This document shows, in pieces, positions 17,376 through 27,613 of a stretch of DNA of 64,000 nucleotides. Within the stretch, counting starts at the first letter, position 1; each line of letters opens with the position of its first letter. Both the position numbers and the translations under genes were made by a program. The notes beneath the pieces are model-generated. The model searched no databases. It worked only from the letters and a program-made list of their open reading frames with translations, and was not told the DNA's origin. Source of the stretch: CAWDDA01 sp963813345 (lineage in GTDB: Bacteria > Acidobacteriota > Blastocatellia > RBC074); NCBI GenBank assembly GCA_963813345.1, contig CAWEYR010000003.1, positions 3,826-67,825 of the forward strand, in the 5' to 3' direction.

Positions 17376-19749
17376 ATGGCTGTCATTCTGTTCGCTTTGT
17401 TCGCGAGTCCTGTTGCAATCGCGCAGAAACAAGTCAAGCTCGTTCGATCTTGAAGGTCGTGTGTTCGACCCACTTGTTGCTCATAAAGCGAAGGCAGCGG
17501 TATTCATCTTTGTGCGGCACGACTGCCCGATCTCAAATCGTTACGCCCCTGAAGTGCAACGACTCATTCAGGAGTTTCACCGAGGGGAATTGAATTCTTT
17601 CTTGTCATTCCGATCCGGCTTCAACGATAGAACAAATCCGTCGCCATCTTAAGGATTATGACTATCAGGCGACGGCACTTCGCGATCCCGAGCATTCGTT
17701 TGTTTCTCAGACAGGCGTTACCGTGACACCCGAAGCGGTTGTCTTTTCGGCAGGAAAGATGGTGTACCGGGGTCGCATAGACAATCGGTATATCGCATTA
17801 GGAACTGTGCGATCATCGCCAACAATTCACGATCTGGCTGACATTCTCGGCACTCTGCTCGGCGGCGCTGAACCCGAGTTTCGGACGACACCTGCCATTG
17901 GTTGCTATATTTCCGATCTCAAGCGCGACGCGAAAAATGAACTGGTTGAGATTGACGTTTGTTTTGTACGCCACTGGATGTGCACTCGCGATTGTGCATC
18001 CAGAACTTGTCGACCGAAACGGTCCCGACCTTCAATGGCGATATCGCTCCGATCATCTACGAAGAATCGGTGCAGCATCGCCGTCACCCAGGGGGATTAG
18101 CGGCTGTCATTCTGCTCACATATGACGATGTGAAACAGCGGGCTGGTCAGATTGCTGACGTAACTTCAAGTCGTTACATGCCACCCTGGCTGCCGGAACC
18201 TGGATATGGGAATTTCGCCGGCGGACGCAGACTGGGAACAGCCGAGATCGACCTGATCCGGCAATGGGCTGCGAGTGGAACGGCGGAAGGCGACTCGAAG
18301 GATATCCCGACACCGCCTCGGTTCAGGGATGGCTGGCAACTCGGTGAACCTGATCTCATTATCCGCATGCGGGAGGTTTATACGCTTAGCGCATCGGGGG
18401 ACGACGTGTTTCGTAATTTTGTCATTCCGATTCCGCGAAACATTATCACCGGCCCACGTTATGTACGGGGGATGAGGATCCTTCCGGGCAACAAACGGAT
18501 CGTTCATCACGCAAACATCATCGTTGATCGCAGTGGGGAAGCGCGCAGACGCGACGCCGCCGATCCAGAAGTCGGTTTCGGCGGGATGGACATAAACATT
18601 GCCAACGTCGAGCTCTCGAGCCTGAGAGCCACTTCCTCTTCTGGAAACCGTGGCGCGGCCGAATGGGACCGAGCCGGAAGATATGGCATGGCGGCTCAAC
18701 AGAGGTACCGATCTTGTTCTCAATATGCATCTCCGGCCATCGGGAAAAACTGAGCCGGTACAGGGCCTCGATCGGGCTTTACTTTACGAGCCAGGCTCCT
18801 CATCGCTTTCCGATGCTGGTGCAGCTCGAACGTGATGGAGCGTTGGATATTCCCGCTGGGCAGCGCGATTTCGTGATAAGCGACGAGTTCAGGCTGCCGG
18901 TCGATGTCGATGTCCTGGGTGTCTATCCGCATGCTCACTATCTTGGCAGGGAAATGAAGGCCTGGGTGACGCTCCGGGTGGAGAGCGTCAGTGGATCATC
19001 TGGATCAAAGATTGGGACATTAATTGGCAGGCTGTCTATCGCTATGAGAAACCGCTTCAATCTACCGCGAGGTACTCTTATCGCAATGCGGTACACCTAC
19101 GACAATTCTTCTGAGAATCCTGCGCAATCCGAATAGCCCTCCTCGCCGTGTGAAGGCAGGCAATCGATCGGTCGACGAGATGGGGCACTTATGGATTCAA
19201 ATGCTGCCACGCCCTCGAGCAGGAGAAAAGAGCGATGCGCGACTGGCGTTGCAGAAGGCTCTAATGGAAACTCGGCTTGTCAAGTATCACCGGCGATTTC
19301 ACGGCACATTTCAACCTCGGAGCAGCACTCGCTACCGAAGGGCGGCATGTTCAGGCGATTACGCACTACCGAGCCGCGTTGAGATCCAGACCTCGGGATG
19401 TGATCGCGCTGCAATCTCTTGGTGCTGCGCTGCAGGAGAGTGGAAAGGCCGACGAAGCGATCACGTGTTATCGGCAAGTGTTACAGATAGCGCCTGACTA
19501 TGCCGATGCGCATTACAATCTTGGCAATCTCTTACTCGCACGAGGCCAGTTTGCTCAAGCAATCAGCCATCTTGAAGAGGTGATACGGCTCACACCGGAT
19601 GACGCCGGTGCATACAATAGTCTTGGCAGTGCTTATGGGATCGCAGGGAAGACTCGATGTTGGCGATAGCGTACTTCGAACGCGCGCTGCGAATTGATCC
19701 GAATCACGCCGAAGCCCGAGAGAATATGCAAAAAGCGAGGAGGAAGTGA
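17376..19749 (+). CDS. Redoxin / copper type II monooxygenase-like / TPR fusion (many frame breaks)
   Basis: A single exported protein is reconstructed from about eight frame pieces. The ATG at 17376 gives a signal peptide (MAVILFALFASPVAIAQ). A thioredoxin-fold redoxin region follows (AVFIFVRHDCPISNRYAPEV). Next is a segment around 18030-18100 that resembles a cytochrome-c-like domain (FNGDIAPIIYEESVQ ... HPGG), but CxxCH is not readable. Then comes a copper type II, ascorbate-dependent monooxygenase-like region (NKRIVHHANIIVDRSGE with paired His, and VLGVYPHAHYLGREMKAW). C-terminal TPRs follow (FNLGAALATEGRHVQAITHY, YNLGNLLLARGQFAQAISHL), ending MQKARRK at 19747-19749. Fusions of this layout occur in Acidobacteria and Planctomycetes. 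Activity is inferred from the family. This is the most damaged gene in the window. Confidence 0.7.
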
Positions 19750-19891
19750 TCGAGTGGTCAGGGAGCCAAGTTCACAGTTCCTCCGTTCGGCAGCTTGGAA
19801 TTGAGTGAGATTTGCATTATTTAAGTCAGCTGTAAGACAAATCCAAATCTCAAATCTCATCAATACCTGCCCCGACCTGACCCCCGACCCC

Positions 19892-20907
19892 TCACTTTTG
19901 AGTGCTTCCCTGAAGCTTCTCGGCGATTGCAAACTCGCGTTTTGCGTCGTCGGGCCGATTGGTTTGCTGAAAGACTTGCGCCGGCATGTAATGCGCTGAT
20001 TTGTTGTTGGGGTCGAACTGAATTGCGCAACGCAGCATGCCTTCGGCCTCGCTTAGTTTTCGCTTCTTGAGATAGGTCTTGCCGAGTAGCACGTACGGAC
20101 CGCTATAGTGCGGATTGAGCCAAATCGATTTCTGAAGCGGTGCGATTGCCTCATCCCACTTCAGCTGCCGTGTATACGCGTCACCAAGCTTGTAATATGC
20201 CATTGCATTACCGGGATTGATTGCGATCTCGCGCTCGAGCAATGTTACGCCCTCGTCGAGCCTGGCTCGATAAATCGCAATCTGTCCGAGCAGATAATGA
20301 GCCTGCGGCAACTTCGGGTCCTTTGCGATCGCCTGCTTCAACTCTGCTTCCGCGTGATCCTCGAATTCCAATCGAACCATCATCTGCGCTGTGAGTAAAT
20401 GCGCCGCTGGAGAATCCGCGGGAACATGAAACATACGTGCGAAAGAGTCGCGGGCTTTGGCGGGTTGTCGCGTCTGGATATAAGCCATCCCCAGCACGTA
20501 CGCCAATTCGACGTTCTGCCCCGCCCAGGCGCGCGTTTGTTCAAGGAACGGCACTGCTTCGGGAATGTGTCCAGCAAGATAGTGAGAAAGACCAAGAACT
20601 TGAACTAGCTTCACGCCTCTGAATGGAATCCTCAGGAAGCGCTTCGATGATCGGAGTGAGTTGGGCTATAGCGCGGACATGATCGCCCGGCATGATAGTA
20701 GGCAACGCCCAGAAGATGCGCGACGCCTGTTTCGTTTGGAGCGGCAAGGGGCTTTAGTTTTGCGATAGCCGCCGCAGCGTTTCCATCATTGATCAGCGCA
20801 CGCGCTTCTGCGAGCGCGACAGGAGTCGCCTGGGCGTTCCAAAAAAACGAAAGCAGGACGAAGGTCGACAAATACTTATAGAAATTGGAGGCCGGCGGCG
20901 CAATCAC
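19892..20907 (-). CDS. Exported TPR-repeat protein (two frame breaks)
   Basis: TPR protein of about 335 residues. GTG at 20907 begins MIAPPASNFYKYLSTFVLLS, a signal-peptide-like region ending WNAQA, then ALINDGNAAAAIAKLKPL. Breaks near 20680 and 20640 join it to a long clean segment with at least five repeats (LGLSHYLAGHIPEAVPFLEQ, YVLGMAYIQTRQPAKARDSF, YLLGQIAIYRARLDEGVTLL, YKLGDAYTRQLKWDEAIAPL, VLLGKTYLKKRKLSEAEGML). It converges on the redoxin fusion, which also ends in TPRs. The 142-base gap between them holds a C-rich heptamer-like tract (19868-19898) and no gene. No specific function can be assigned. Confidence 0.75.
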
Positions 20908-20931
20908 CGCGGAGCGGTGTAAGAACGTACA

Positions 20932-21101
20932 GCCAGGGGTTGAGTCTTCGAAACCCCTGGATCGATTCCATTATGACGAAGTGCATCCCGGAGGGATGCG
21001 AGAAAAGACGACAGGTTTCACCGGATCGTTTCTCACATCCCTCCGGGAATGGGCTCTCAGCTCTCAACGCAACCAGGGGTTTCGAAAACTCAACCCCTGG
21101 C
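20932..21101. repeat. Composite nested inverted repeat (family H)
   Basis: Outer arms 20932-20960 and 21073-21101 differ at one base in 29. Each arm is itself a hairpin, CCAGGGGTT ... AACCCCTGG. Inner arms (about 20983-21005 and 21028-21050) carry CATCCCGGAGGGATG-type sequence. A further small palindrome GACGCCTCCGGCGTC follows at about 21113-21127, 15 bases from the receptor 2 stop. The 234-base gap holds no gene. Confidence 0.85.
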
Positions 21102-21141
21102 TAAATTCTTTTGACGCCTCCGGCGTCAATCGTTCGCGCAT

Positions 21142-24100
21142 CTAGAAAATGAACTTAAGCGCCCATTGGAAGTTGCGCATCAGGTCGGTACCGCCGTAGG
21201 CGATCGAGTTGATGACTCCCAGATTGGCATCTCGGTTCAGCGCACCACTCGAGTTGAAACTGCCGACAAACGAGTCGGGATTCGCGAGGTTGGCATGATT
21301 GAAGAAATTCACTGACTCAATCCGGAACTCGAGTGCCATGGTCTCTGTAAAGTTGAATCTCTTGAAGAGCGAGGCGTCAACGCGCCAGTACATCGGGCCT
21401 CGCAACGAGTTTCGCTTCTGGTTGCCAAACTGCACGGGGCCAGGATTCGAAATGACCGAAAGATCGTATGTGTATAGATTATTCGTCAGCGTGGGCGTCG
21501 GATCGCCATTGACGTTCGGCCGATTCGGTCCAGTGTCGATGTTTGCTCCGGCATCATAGCTGAAGCTGTAAGGCAGACCGCTCTGGATGGTCGTGTTCGA
21601 GTTGAACTGCCAGCCGCCGATAAGCAGTTCCATCCCGCGCGACGCATCGGTGTAGTATCGTTTACCTCTGCCGAAGGGCAACTCCCACACCTGAGAGAAG
21701 ACGAAATTGTGGGTCCGGTCCCAGTCTGCGGGCCCGCGATTCAGCGTGGCATCAAAGAAAAAGTACTCGCCACTGTCTTGTTCGGCACGCTGATACGTGT
21801 AGTGCGCAAGCAGCGAGTAACCGCTCGAGAACCGTTTTGTAAGCTTTGTCTGGAACGAGTCATAACGGTTGTCTGCACAGTTGCAGAAATAGTCAATGCC
21901 TTGTGTCCATCCAAACTTGTTGAAGTACGGCAATCGGTTGTTTCTCGGGATAGTTCCGAAACCAACGAGTGTCGCCTGATTGACGTTGATTGCAGGACCA
22001 TCACCAAGAAGACATGCGTTCCTTTGTTACCGACGTAAGCCGCTTCGACCGAGATCGTGTTGGTCAACTGATACTGCACCGTCGCGTTGTACGCGTCTAC
22101 CGTAGGCAAACGCTGCTTTTCAGGTAGTGCGCGTGCAAAGACTTCGTCCGGGAGAAAGAATTTGCCGTTTGCTGGCAGCGCTGTATTTGGCAGACCACCG
22201 CGGTTGGGTGGTGCATTGAGGCCAAAGAAAGCGCCGAAGGCAGGCGCTGCAGTCCGCCAGCGTAAAGACGCGGTCGAAGTTGGCCGCAGCATTGCACTTC
22301 CTGTGCGGCAAGCACTGGCAGGTTCTGCGTCACTGAATGACCAAAGAGCGAACCAAAGACACCGATATCGTAGCTGCGTCCATAACCCGCTCGAAATACA
22401 AGCTTGTCATTGATCTGGTACGCTACACTCAGTCGAGGTGCAAAGTTGAAGCTGTTTTCAACATTGCCGTTCGAGATCCGTATCGCCAAAGCCGACAGTA
22501 CTGATCTCTCCGGTGTCGAGACTGAGGAAGCCAGCGTTACCCTCTGCGTTGATAGTTTGCGGATTGATTATGTCCAGCCGCAATCCGTAGTTGATCGTCA
22601 ACTTCGGGGTCACGCGCCAAGTATCCTGCCGTAATAGAACTGACGCCACTGTTGCTCGCGTGCATCCGTGCTTGAACTTATGAAGCGAGTGAATCGTGTG
22701 ACGTCGCCGAGCAGAAAGGTTGCCAGCCCAAGGCCCCCACCTGCGGGCCCACGCGTGCGATTCTCGTGGAAGGTAAGCTCGCCTGAGCGATGCCGGTCGC
22801 TCGGTATTCGGAGATTGAAAGCTCGGCGAATATCGACGCCGAACTTGAACGTATGGTTGCCGTAGAACTTGGTCGTGTTGGTTACAAACTGGAATTGCTT
22901 CTCGTCCTGCTCGAGAGGGCAATTGCACAGGTTGACGCCGAGACCTGAACCGAAGTTGAAGCCTCCGACGGGGCCGTTTACAAAACCAGCAAAGAGGCCT
23001 GAGCTGAACACATCGAGATTCAGACCTCTGACACCTACATCAGTTGCCGTATCCTGGCCGAAGTCGAAGGGCAACACGTTGACCTTGTACCTGAAGAAGC
23101 CAAAACGGAAATCCGTAGCCAAAGTCGAAGACCAGGTGTAGTCAAATCCGTAGGCGAGGCTCTGATTTCGCACCTTCGAGACGCCGCCAGGGATAACGAG
23201 TTCCTGGCCGCCGCCGTCTCCGAACGCGGTCGGGCCGTTGCGTTCGAACTGCGCGAAACTGTAACGCCCGAACATATTCAGGTTGTCTGTGGTCTTGCCA
23301 TCAATGCGCACGTCAAATGTGTCGCCATCGAAGGATTCGATTCCAGAGGCGACATAATTGTCGCGTGTCCCGTTGTCACGACCAGGCGCGTTGGGTGCCG
23401 GAATCAGACCGAGAATATTGAGGGCTTGTTGAGATATTCGTCCAGATCGGTATGCGGTTCCCAGTGAATTGAGTCCGGCTGATGAGATTTCCACTCGCAT
23501 CAGTGACTGTCGTGTTGGGATCGAAAATGTTCGTTCCATACGCGCTCAGGTCTCCCCCTCGTGCAGCTAGCGTCGGCACCGTAAGCAGACGTGAGCCACC
23601 CTGTTTGCTGCGAGTACCCTGGTAGTCTCCGAAGAAGAACAAGCGGTCCTTGACTATCGGTCCGCCGATCGCGCCACCGAACTGATTGCGTAGCGTGTCA
23701 GGAATGAATTTTCCGGTCAACGGAACCGGTTGGAACTGCGAAAACGGGTTTCGTGCCTGGAGAACATCGTTCTGACGAAACCAGAAAGCGCTGCCGTGGA
23801 ATTCGTTTGTCCCGGATCTGGTTGAGACCGAAACAACTCCTGCGATCGCCTGCCCGAACTCGGCGTCGTAGTTCTGCGACGTGATCTTGGTTTCGCCTAC
23901 CGCTTCGAAATTCGGATTGATCACGATGATCCCGAGAATCGGGTCGCGGTTTTCAGTTCCATCCAGTTGATAGCCCGTGCCGCTGAAATGCTGGCCGTTG
24001 ACCATGATCTGCGTCGAGCCCTGCGGATTTTCACTGGCGGCGTGCTGCCATTGAAGCTGCTGTGTGCCGGGTGTCAGCAGGATGAACTTGGTGAAATTCC

Positions 24101-24593
24101 GGTCGAGAATCGGCAGGTCAGTTACCTGGCGCGTCTCGAAGGTTGTTGCAACGTCGGCGCGGTCCGTTTTCAGGAGCGGCGCCTCTGGGCGGTAATCGTG
24201 ACCTCTTCGCTGACAGCACCTGCCTGCAGCTGAATGTTGGCAGGGGAAGCGAGTGTCGACGTTAACAACAAGATCGTCAACGACTGCAATCTTGAAACCC
24301 GCGGCTTCGACCCGTATGCGATAAGTTCCCGGAGTTAGTCTCGTCTGATTAAAGTTTCCATCAGAATTGGTTCGTGTCGTTACGACAGCATTCTTGCTGG
24401 CGTCGGTGATTACAACTGTAGCATTAGGCACGGCAGCGCCGGACTGGTCGGTTACGGTGCCAAAGATGCTTCCATAGACTGCCTGCGCGAGGTTCCGTTC
24501 GGCCAGAAGAATCGTCAGACACACCACGGTCACACCGAGCAGGACAACCTTCACTGCTGCTCTCATATTCTTCCATCCTTCCTTCATGGTCAT
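21142..24593 (-). CDS. Oar-like TonB-dependent receptor 2 (six or more frame breaks)
   Basis: Outer-membrane receptor of the same class as the one at 0.35 kb. The N-terminus (starts at 24593, 24587 or 24566 are all possible) is a signal peptide ending AERNLAQA. A CnaB-like domain follows (GSIFGTVTDQSGAAVPNATV, LTPGTYRIRVEAAGF), then a plug (GTGYQLDGTENRDPILG, SQNYDAEFGQAIAGVVSVST, RSGTNEFHGSAFWFRQN) and barrel strands to the C-terminal FQWALKFIF. A pair of opposite indels at about 24260 and 24180 shifts and restores the frame within 80 bases, as sequencing error would. Further breaks lie near 23480, 22650, 22450, 22280 and 21950. It is divergent from the wHTH-type regulator at 24.9 kb, which may control it (inference). 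Confidence 0.83.
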
Positions 24594-24823
24594 TCCGCTT
24601 ATGAAAAGCTTTTGGCAGCTTTAGCGGCCTTGGTAACATTTGCGAGGGCGTTTTTAAAACGTTGCGGAATCGTTTTAAGCGAATTGTAGGGAGAAAGCGT
24701 TATCCCAGCAGAGAGCTTGCCTTGTTGGCGGTCGCTCGCGGAGATGCATTTCAAGGCATCTCGCTCACGGGACACACACCGTCGGATGCGAAACAGCATA
24801 GGGCCAGCCGCCTTGCTTCGGGC

Positions 24824-24865
24824 GTTAACCGGGGTATAAACTCGAGTTAACGGGACGTTACGTCC
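24824..24865. promoter_or_regulatory. Repeated GTTAAC sites and GGACGTTACGTCC palindrome between divergent genes
   Basis: GTTAACCGGG (24824) and GTTAACGGGA (24846) are direct repeats 22 bases apart, about two helical turns. A 13-base palindrome follows at 24853-24865. They lie 37-78 bases ahead of the regulator ATG and about 230 bases upstream of receptor 2. The arrangement resembles an operator, possibly for the adjacent regulator. This is inference from spacing and symmetry. Confidence 0.4.
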
Positions 24866-24901
24866 GAATAGTGCTTAAGAATCTGATATTTGCTGGGATT
24901 T

Positions 24902-26233
24902 ATGGCGACGTTACAAGGGTCTGCGGAAGGCAGAGGTTTGCAAGCCATGACCACGGAAGAGAAACTCGCGCAGCTGGAACGAATCCTCAATGGCAGGACC
25001 CTTCACGGTTCTGAGAACCTGAAAGCCTTTCTTCGCTTTGTAGTCGAGAAGACCGTCGAAAACGGCGATGGCGGACTTAAAGAGTACGTTATTGCCACCG
25101 AAGTCTTCGGCCGCAACACCGATTACAACTCCCGCATAGACTCCGTAGTCCGAGTTCAGGCAAGCCGGTTGAGGGTCAAACTCCACGATTACTATGCCAC
25201 TGAAGGCAAAAGCGATCAGGTGGTTATCGATTTGCCAAAAGGTCACTACACTCCCACATTTTCCTACAACTCATTCGCGGATTGTCGGACGGGAACGGAG
25301 AACCCCCGAAGCGTCCAGCACGGTCCCCCGGCGTGCCGCCAGGCCTTCGAAGTTGAATGCCTGGATGACAGTCTCGCTGGTTTCGACCGGTCTGCTGGCA
25401 GCAGTGTTGGGTGCTTTGCTTTGGCGCGCCAACTCCGAAAAAGCAGCGTTTACGCTCGGCCATCGACCTTGAAGCTTCGGCCGCCGTCGAGCGGCAGGCA
25501 TCTCTCCCATTGTGGGGTGATCTGCTGAGCTCACCCGAACCGTTTCTCGTCGTCTTCTCCAACACGCTGTTTCGGGGGACGGCCGAGACCGGGATGAAGA
25601 TTCTTAAGCCGCTCGATGCTCCGGGCAGCCCTCTTGGATCAGCCGCATTGCCGCAGCAGATTCGATGCTGCGGAGCAGCATAACGGACAGGGCGTAACCG
25701 AGCATTACACGGGAATTGGCGAGGTCATGGGGGTCTACTTTCTCGGTGATTTTTTCGCCAGGGTCAAACATCCGTTCCGCATCAAACGCAGCCTTCTGCT
25801 TACGTGGGAGGATATGAAGAGCGAGAACATCATTGTGCTCGGGTCACCGGCCGAGAATCTTTTTCTCCGCGATCTGCCACAGAAGCAGGAGCTAATCTTT
25901 CGGCCACTCAAGGACGAACAGGGGCGAAATACATTCGGCGTCGTGAATACCAAACCACGGCCCGGTGAGCAGAAGGTCTATCTTGCGCGGCAGGATGGCC
26001 CTTCGCGGAGTCAGATAACCGAGGATTACGCGGTCATCAGTCTGTTACAAGGCCTTGACGCCCGCAACCGCCTGTTCATCCTTGCCGGGATCACGACGCT
26101 TGGCACGCAGGCGGCCGCCGAATACGTGAGTAAGCCGGAATACATCAAGGAGATCGATCTCAAGCTTGAACACATCGCCTCCCGGGAGTGCCTCCACGCC
26201 TGCCTTCCGCTTATCAACTTCTTGTCAAAGTGA
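24902..26233 (+). CDS. Acidobacteria-type membrane-anchored regulator (four frame breaks)
   Basis: The N-terminal 120 residues form the domain common at the start of many acidobacterial TolB/TPR regulators: LERILNGRTLHGSENLKAFL, YVIATEVFGRNTDY, RIDSVVRVQASRLRVKLHDY and VIDLPKGHYTPTF. It is generally taken to be a helical, winged-helix-like DNA-binding module. A membrane helix follows (MTVSLVSTGLLAAVLGALLW), then an extracytoplasmic domain of no recognised family (LPLWGDLLSSPEPFLVVFSN, HYTGIGEVMGVYFLGDFF, FILAGITTLGTQAAAEYV). Breaks occur near 25285, 25440, 25640 and 26190. Correcting the last extends the C-terminus (YQLLVKVKVTGGVPVHIAYV) to about 26290, into the following repeat. It is divergent from receptor 2. 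A one-component sensor is inferred. Confidence 0.65.
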
Positions 26234-26294
26234 AGGTAACCGGTGGCGTCCCCGTGCACATCGCGTATGTGACTGCGTCAGTGTGCTGTAGGCA

Positions 26295-26489
26295 GGGGGT
26301 CGGGGGTCGGGGATCGGGGATCAGAAGAACATTTTTCATTTTCAATTTTAGAATTGTCATTTGTAATTGATGTAGCGCTCGCAACGCAAATGACAAATGA
26401 CAATTCTAAAATGGAAAATGAGAAATGGTTCTTCCCGGCCCCCGATCCACCGATCCCCGACCCCTGATCCCTGATCCCCGAACCCCTCT
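26295..26489. repeat. Long inverted repeat with GGGGATC heptamer arms (family I)
   Basis: The left half is tandem G-rich heptamers (GGGGGTC, GGGGATC) followed by ATTTTCATTTTCAATTTTAG and GAATTGTCATTTGTAATT. The right half (26389-26489) is the inverted counterpart, ending in CCTGATC/CCCCGAC heptamers. It ends 1 base before the glycosyltransferase ATG and overlaps the probable end of the regulator. Confidence 0.9.
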
Positions 26490-26490
26490 T

Positions 26491-27613
26491 ATGCGAATTC
26501 TCCAGGTTAGCTCTGCCGACGAATATGGCGGAGGCGAACGGCACGTTACAGATCTCGCCCGCGCACTGATTGAACGGGGGCACGAATTGCACGTCGCCGT
26601 TCGACCTCAAAGTCCCCTCCGTCGAGTGCTCGAGGATACCCCCACGATCGTCTGGCACGAGCTTCCGCTTCGCGGCGCGATCGATCCTCAGTCGGCAGCC
26701 GGCCTTGCTCGCGTGATACGCGAGAACAAGATCGATATCGTTCACGCGCACGTTGCCCGCGACTATCCGGTTTCTGGTTTTGCAGCGAAATTGACTCGAA
26801 CACCTTTCGTCCTCACTCGCCACCATTTCAACCGTCTCAAAGGCGGCCGCTTTTATCCCTCGATTATCGGAAATTCCTGCCGTCTCATTGCTGTTTCACG
26901 GAGTGTAGCTTCGACCCTGGCCGACGCCCTTCCATCAGATCTCGCGGACCGCATTGTAGTCATACCGAACTGGATAAACCTCAATGAATCGCGGCCGGCT
27001 GATCGCGCATTTGCCAGGGAGGCGCTTGGCATCAAGAGGCTGCTTGCGATTGGGATTGCCGGAAAGATCACGCCCCTCAAGGGACACATGCTCTTTCTTC
27101 AAATGGCAAAGCGCCTGATGGATGAGAACAACACGCTGGACGTCGATTTTATCGTGGCGGGCGACAGTGAACCGCGAGACAAGAAATACGAGCGCGAGTT
27201 GCGCGCATTTGTCGAGTCTGCAGGGCTCGGTGGATCTGTCCGCTTCGTAGGATTCGTACCTCAGATTGACACGCTGTTTCCGGCATTCGACATTATCGTT
27301 GCACCTTCCGAGGACGAGGCGTTCTCGCTCGTCGTTGCCGAAGCAATGGCAGCCGAATGTGCGGTTGTTGCAGCTGATCGAGGGGGAATGTCGGAGCTTG
27401 TCGAAGATGGAGTCAACGGGCTGCTTGTCAGGAATCTCGAGCCCGGCGCATTTGCAGAATCAGTAAGATCGTTGATCGATGATCCGGAACTGAGAGCAAA
27501 GCTCGGCGCCGCTGCTCGCGCAATCGATAAGCTCACGTTTTTCACGCGAGTTGGTGATCGATCGTATCGAAGCGATCTATCGTGAGTTGGTCACACCGTC
27601 TCAGTTGAAGTAG
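26491..27613 (+). CDS. GT4-family glycosyltransferase (frame break at the C-terminus)
   Basis: GT-B retaining glycosyltransferase transferring a sugar from a nucleotide donor, probably onto lipid-linked or cell-surface glycans. The N-terminal Rossmann domain has MRILQVSSADEYGGGERHVT and DIVHAHVARDYPVSG. The C-terminal domain has IGIAGKITPLKGHMLFLQMA, VDFIVAGDSEPRDKKYER, VRFVGFVPQIDTLFPAFDI and the E-x7-E signature in APSEDEAFSLVVAEAMA. As read it stops at 27585. One indel near 27545 restores IEAIYRELVTPSQLK, ending at the TAG 27611-27613, which overlaps the convergent ligase gene by 13 bases. The ATG abuts an inverted repeat, so no typical ribosome binding site is seen. Its neighbour supports a role in surface polysaccharide synthesis. 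Confidence 0.9.

Noticed and set aside
18030..18100. CxxCH heme site in the redoxin fusion
   Set aside because: The region resembles a cytochrome c domain, but the present bases do not spell CxxCH in any frame, so a heme site is not claimed.
350..24593. Calling the TonB receptors and other broken genes true pseudogenes
   Set aside because: Breaks are single-base, sometimes compensated nearby, and the remaining sequence is fully family-like. Annotated as genes with frame breaks instead.
26188..26370. Small plus-strand protein across the family I repeat
   Set aside because: Its first half is the out-of-frame end of the upstream regulator and its second half is translated repeat.
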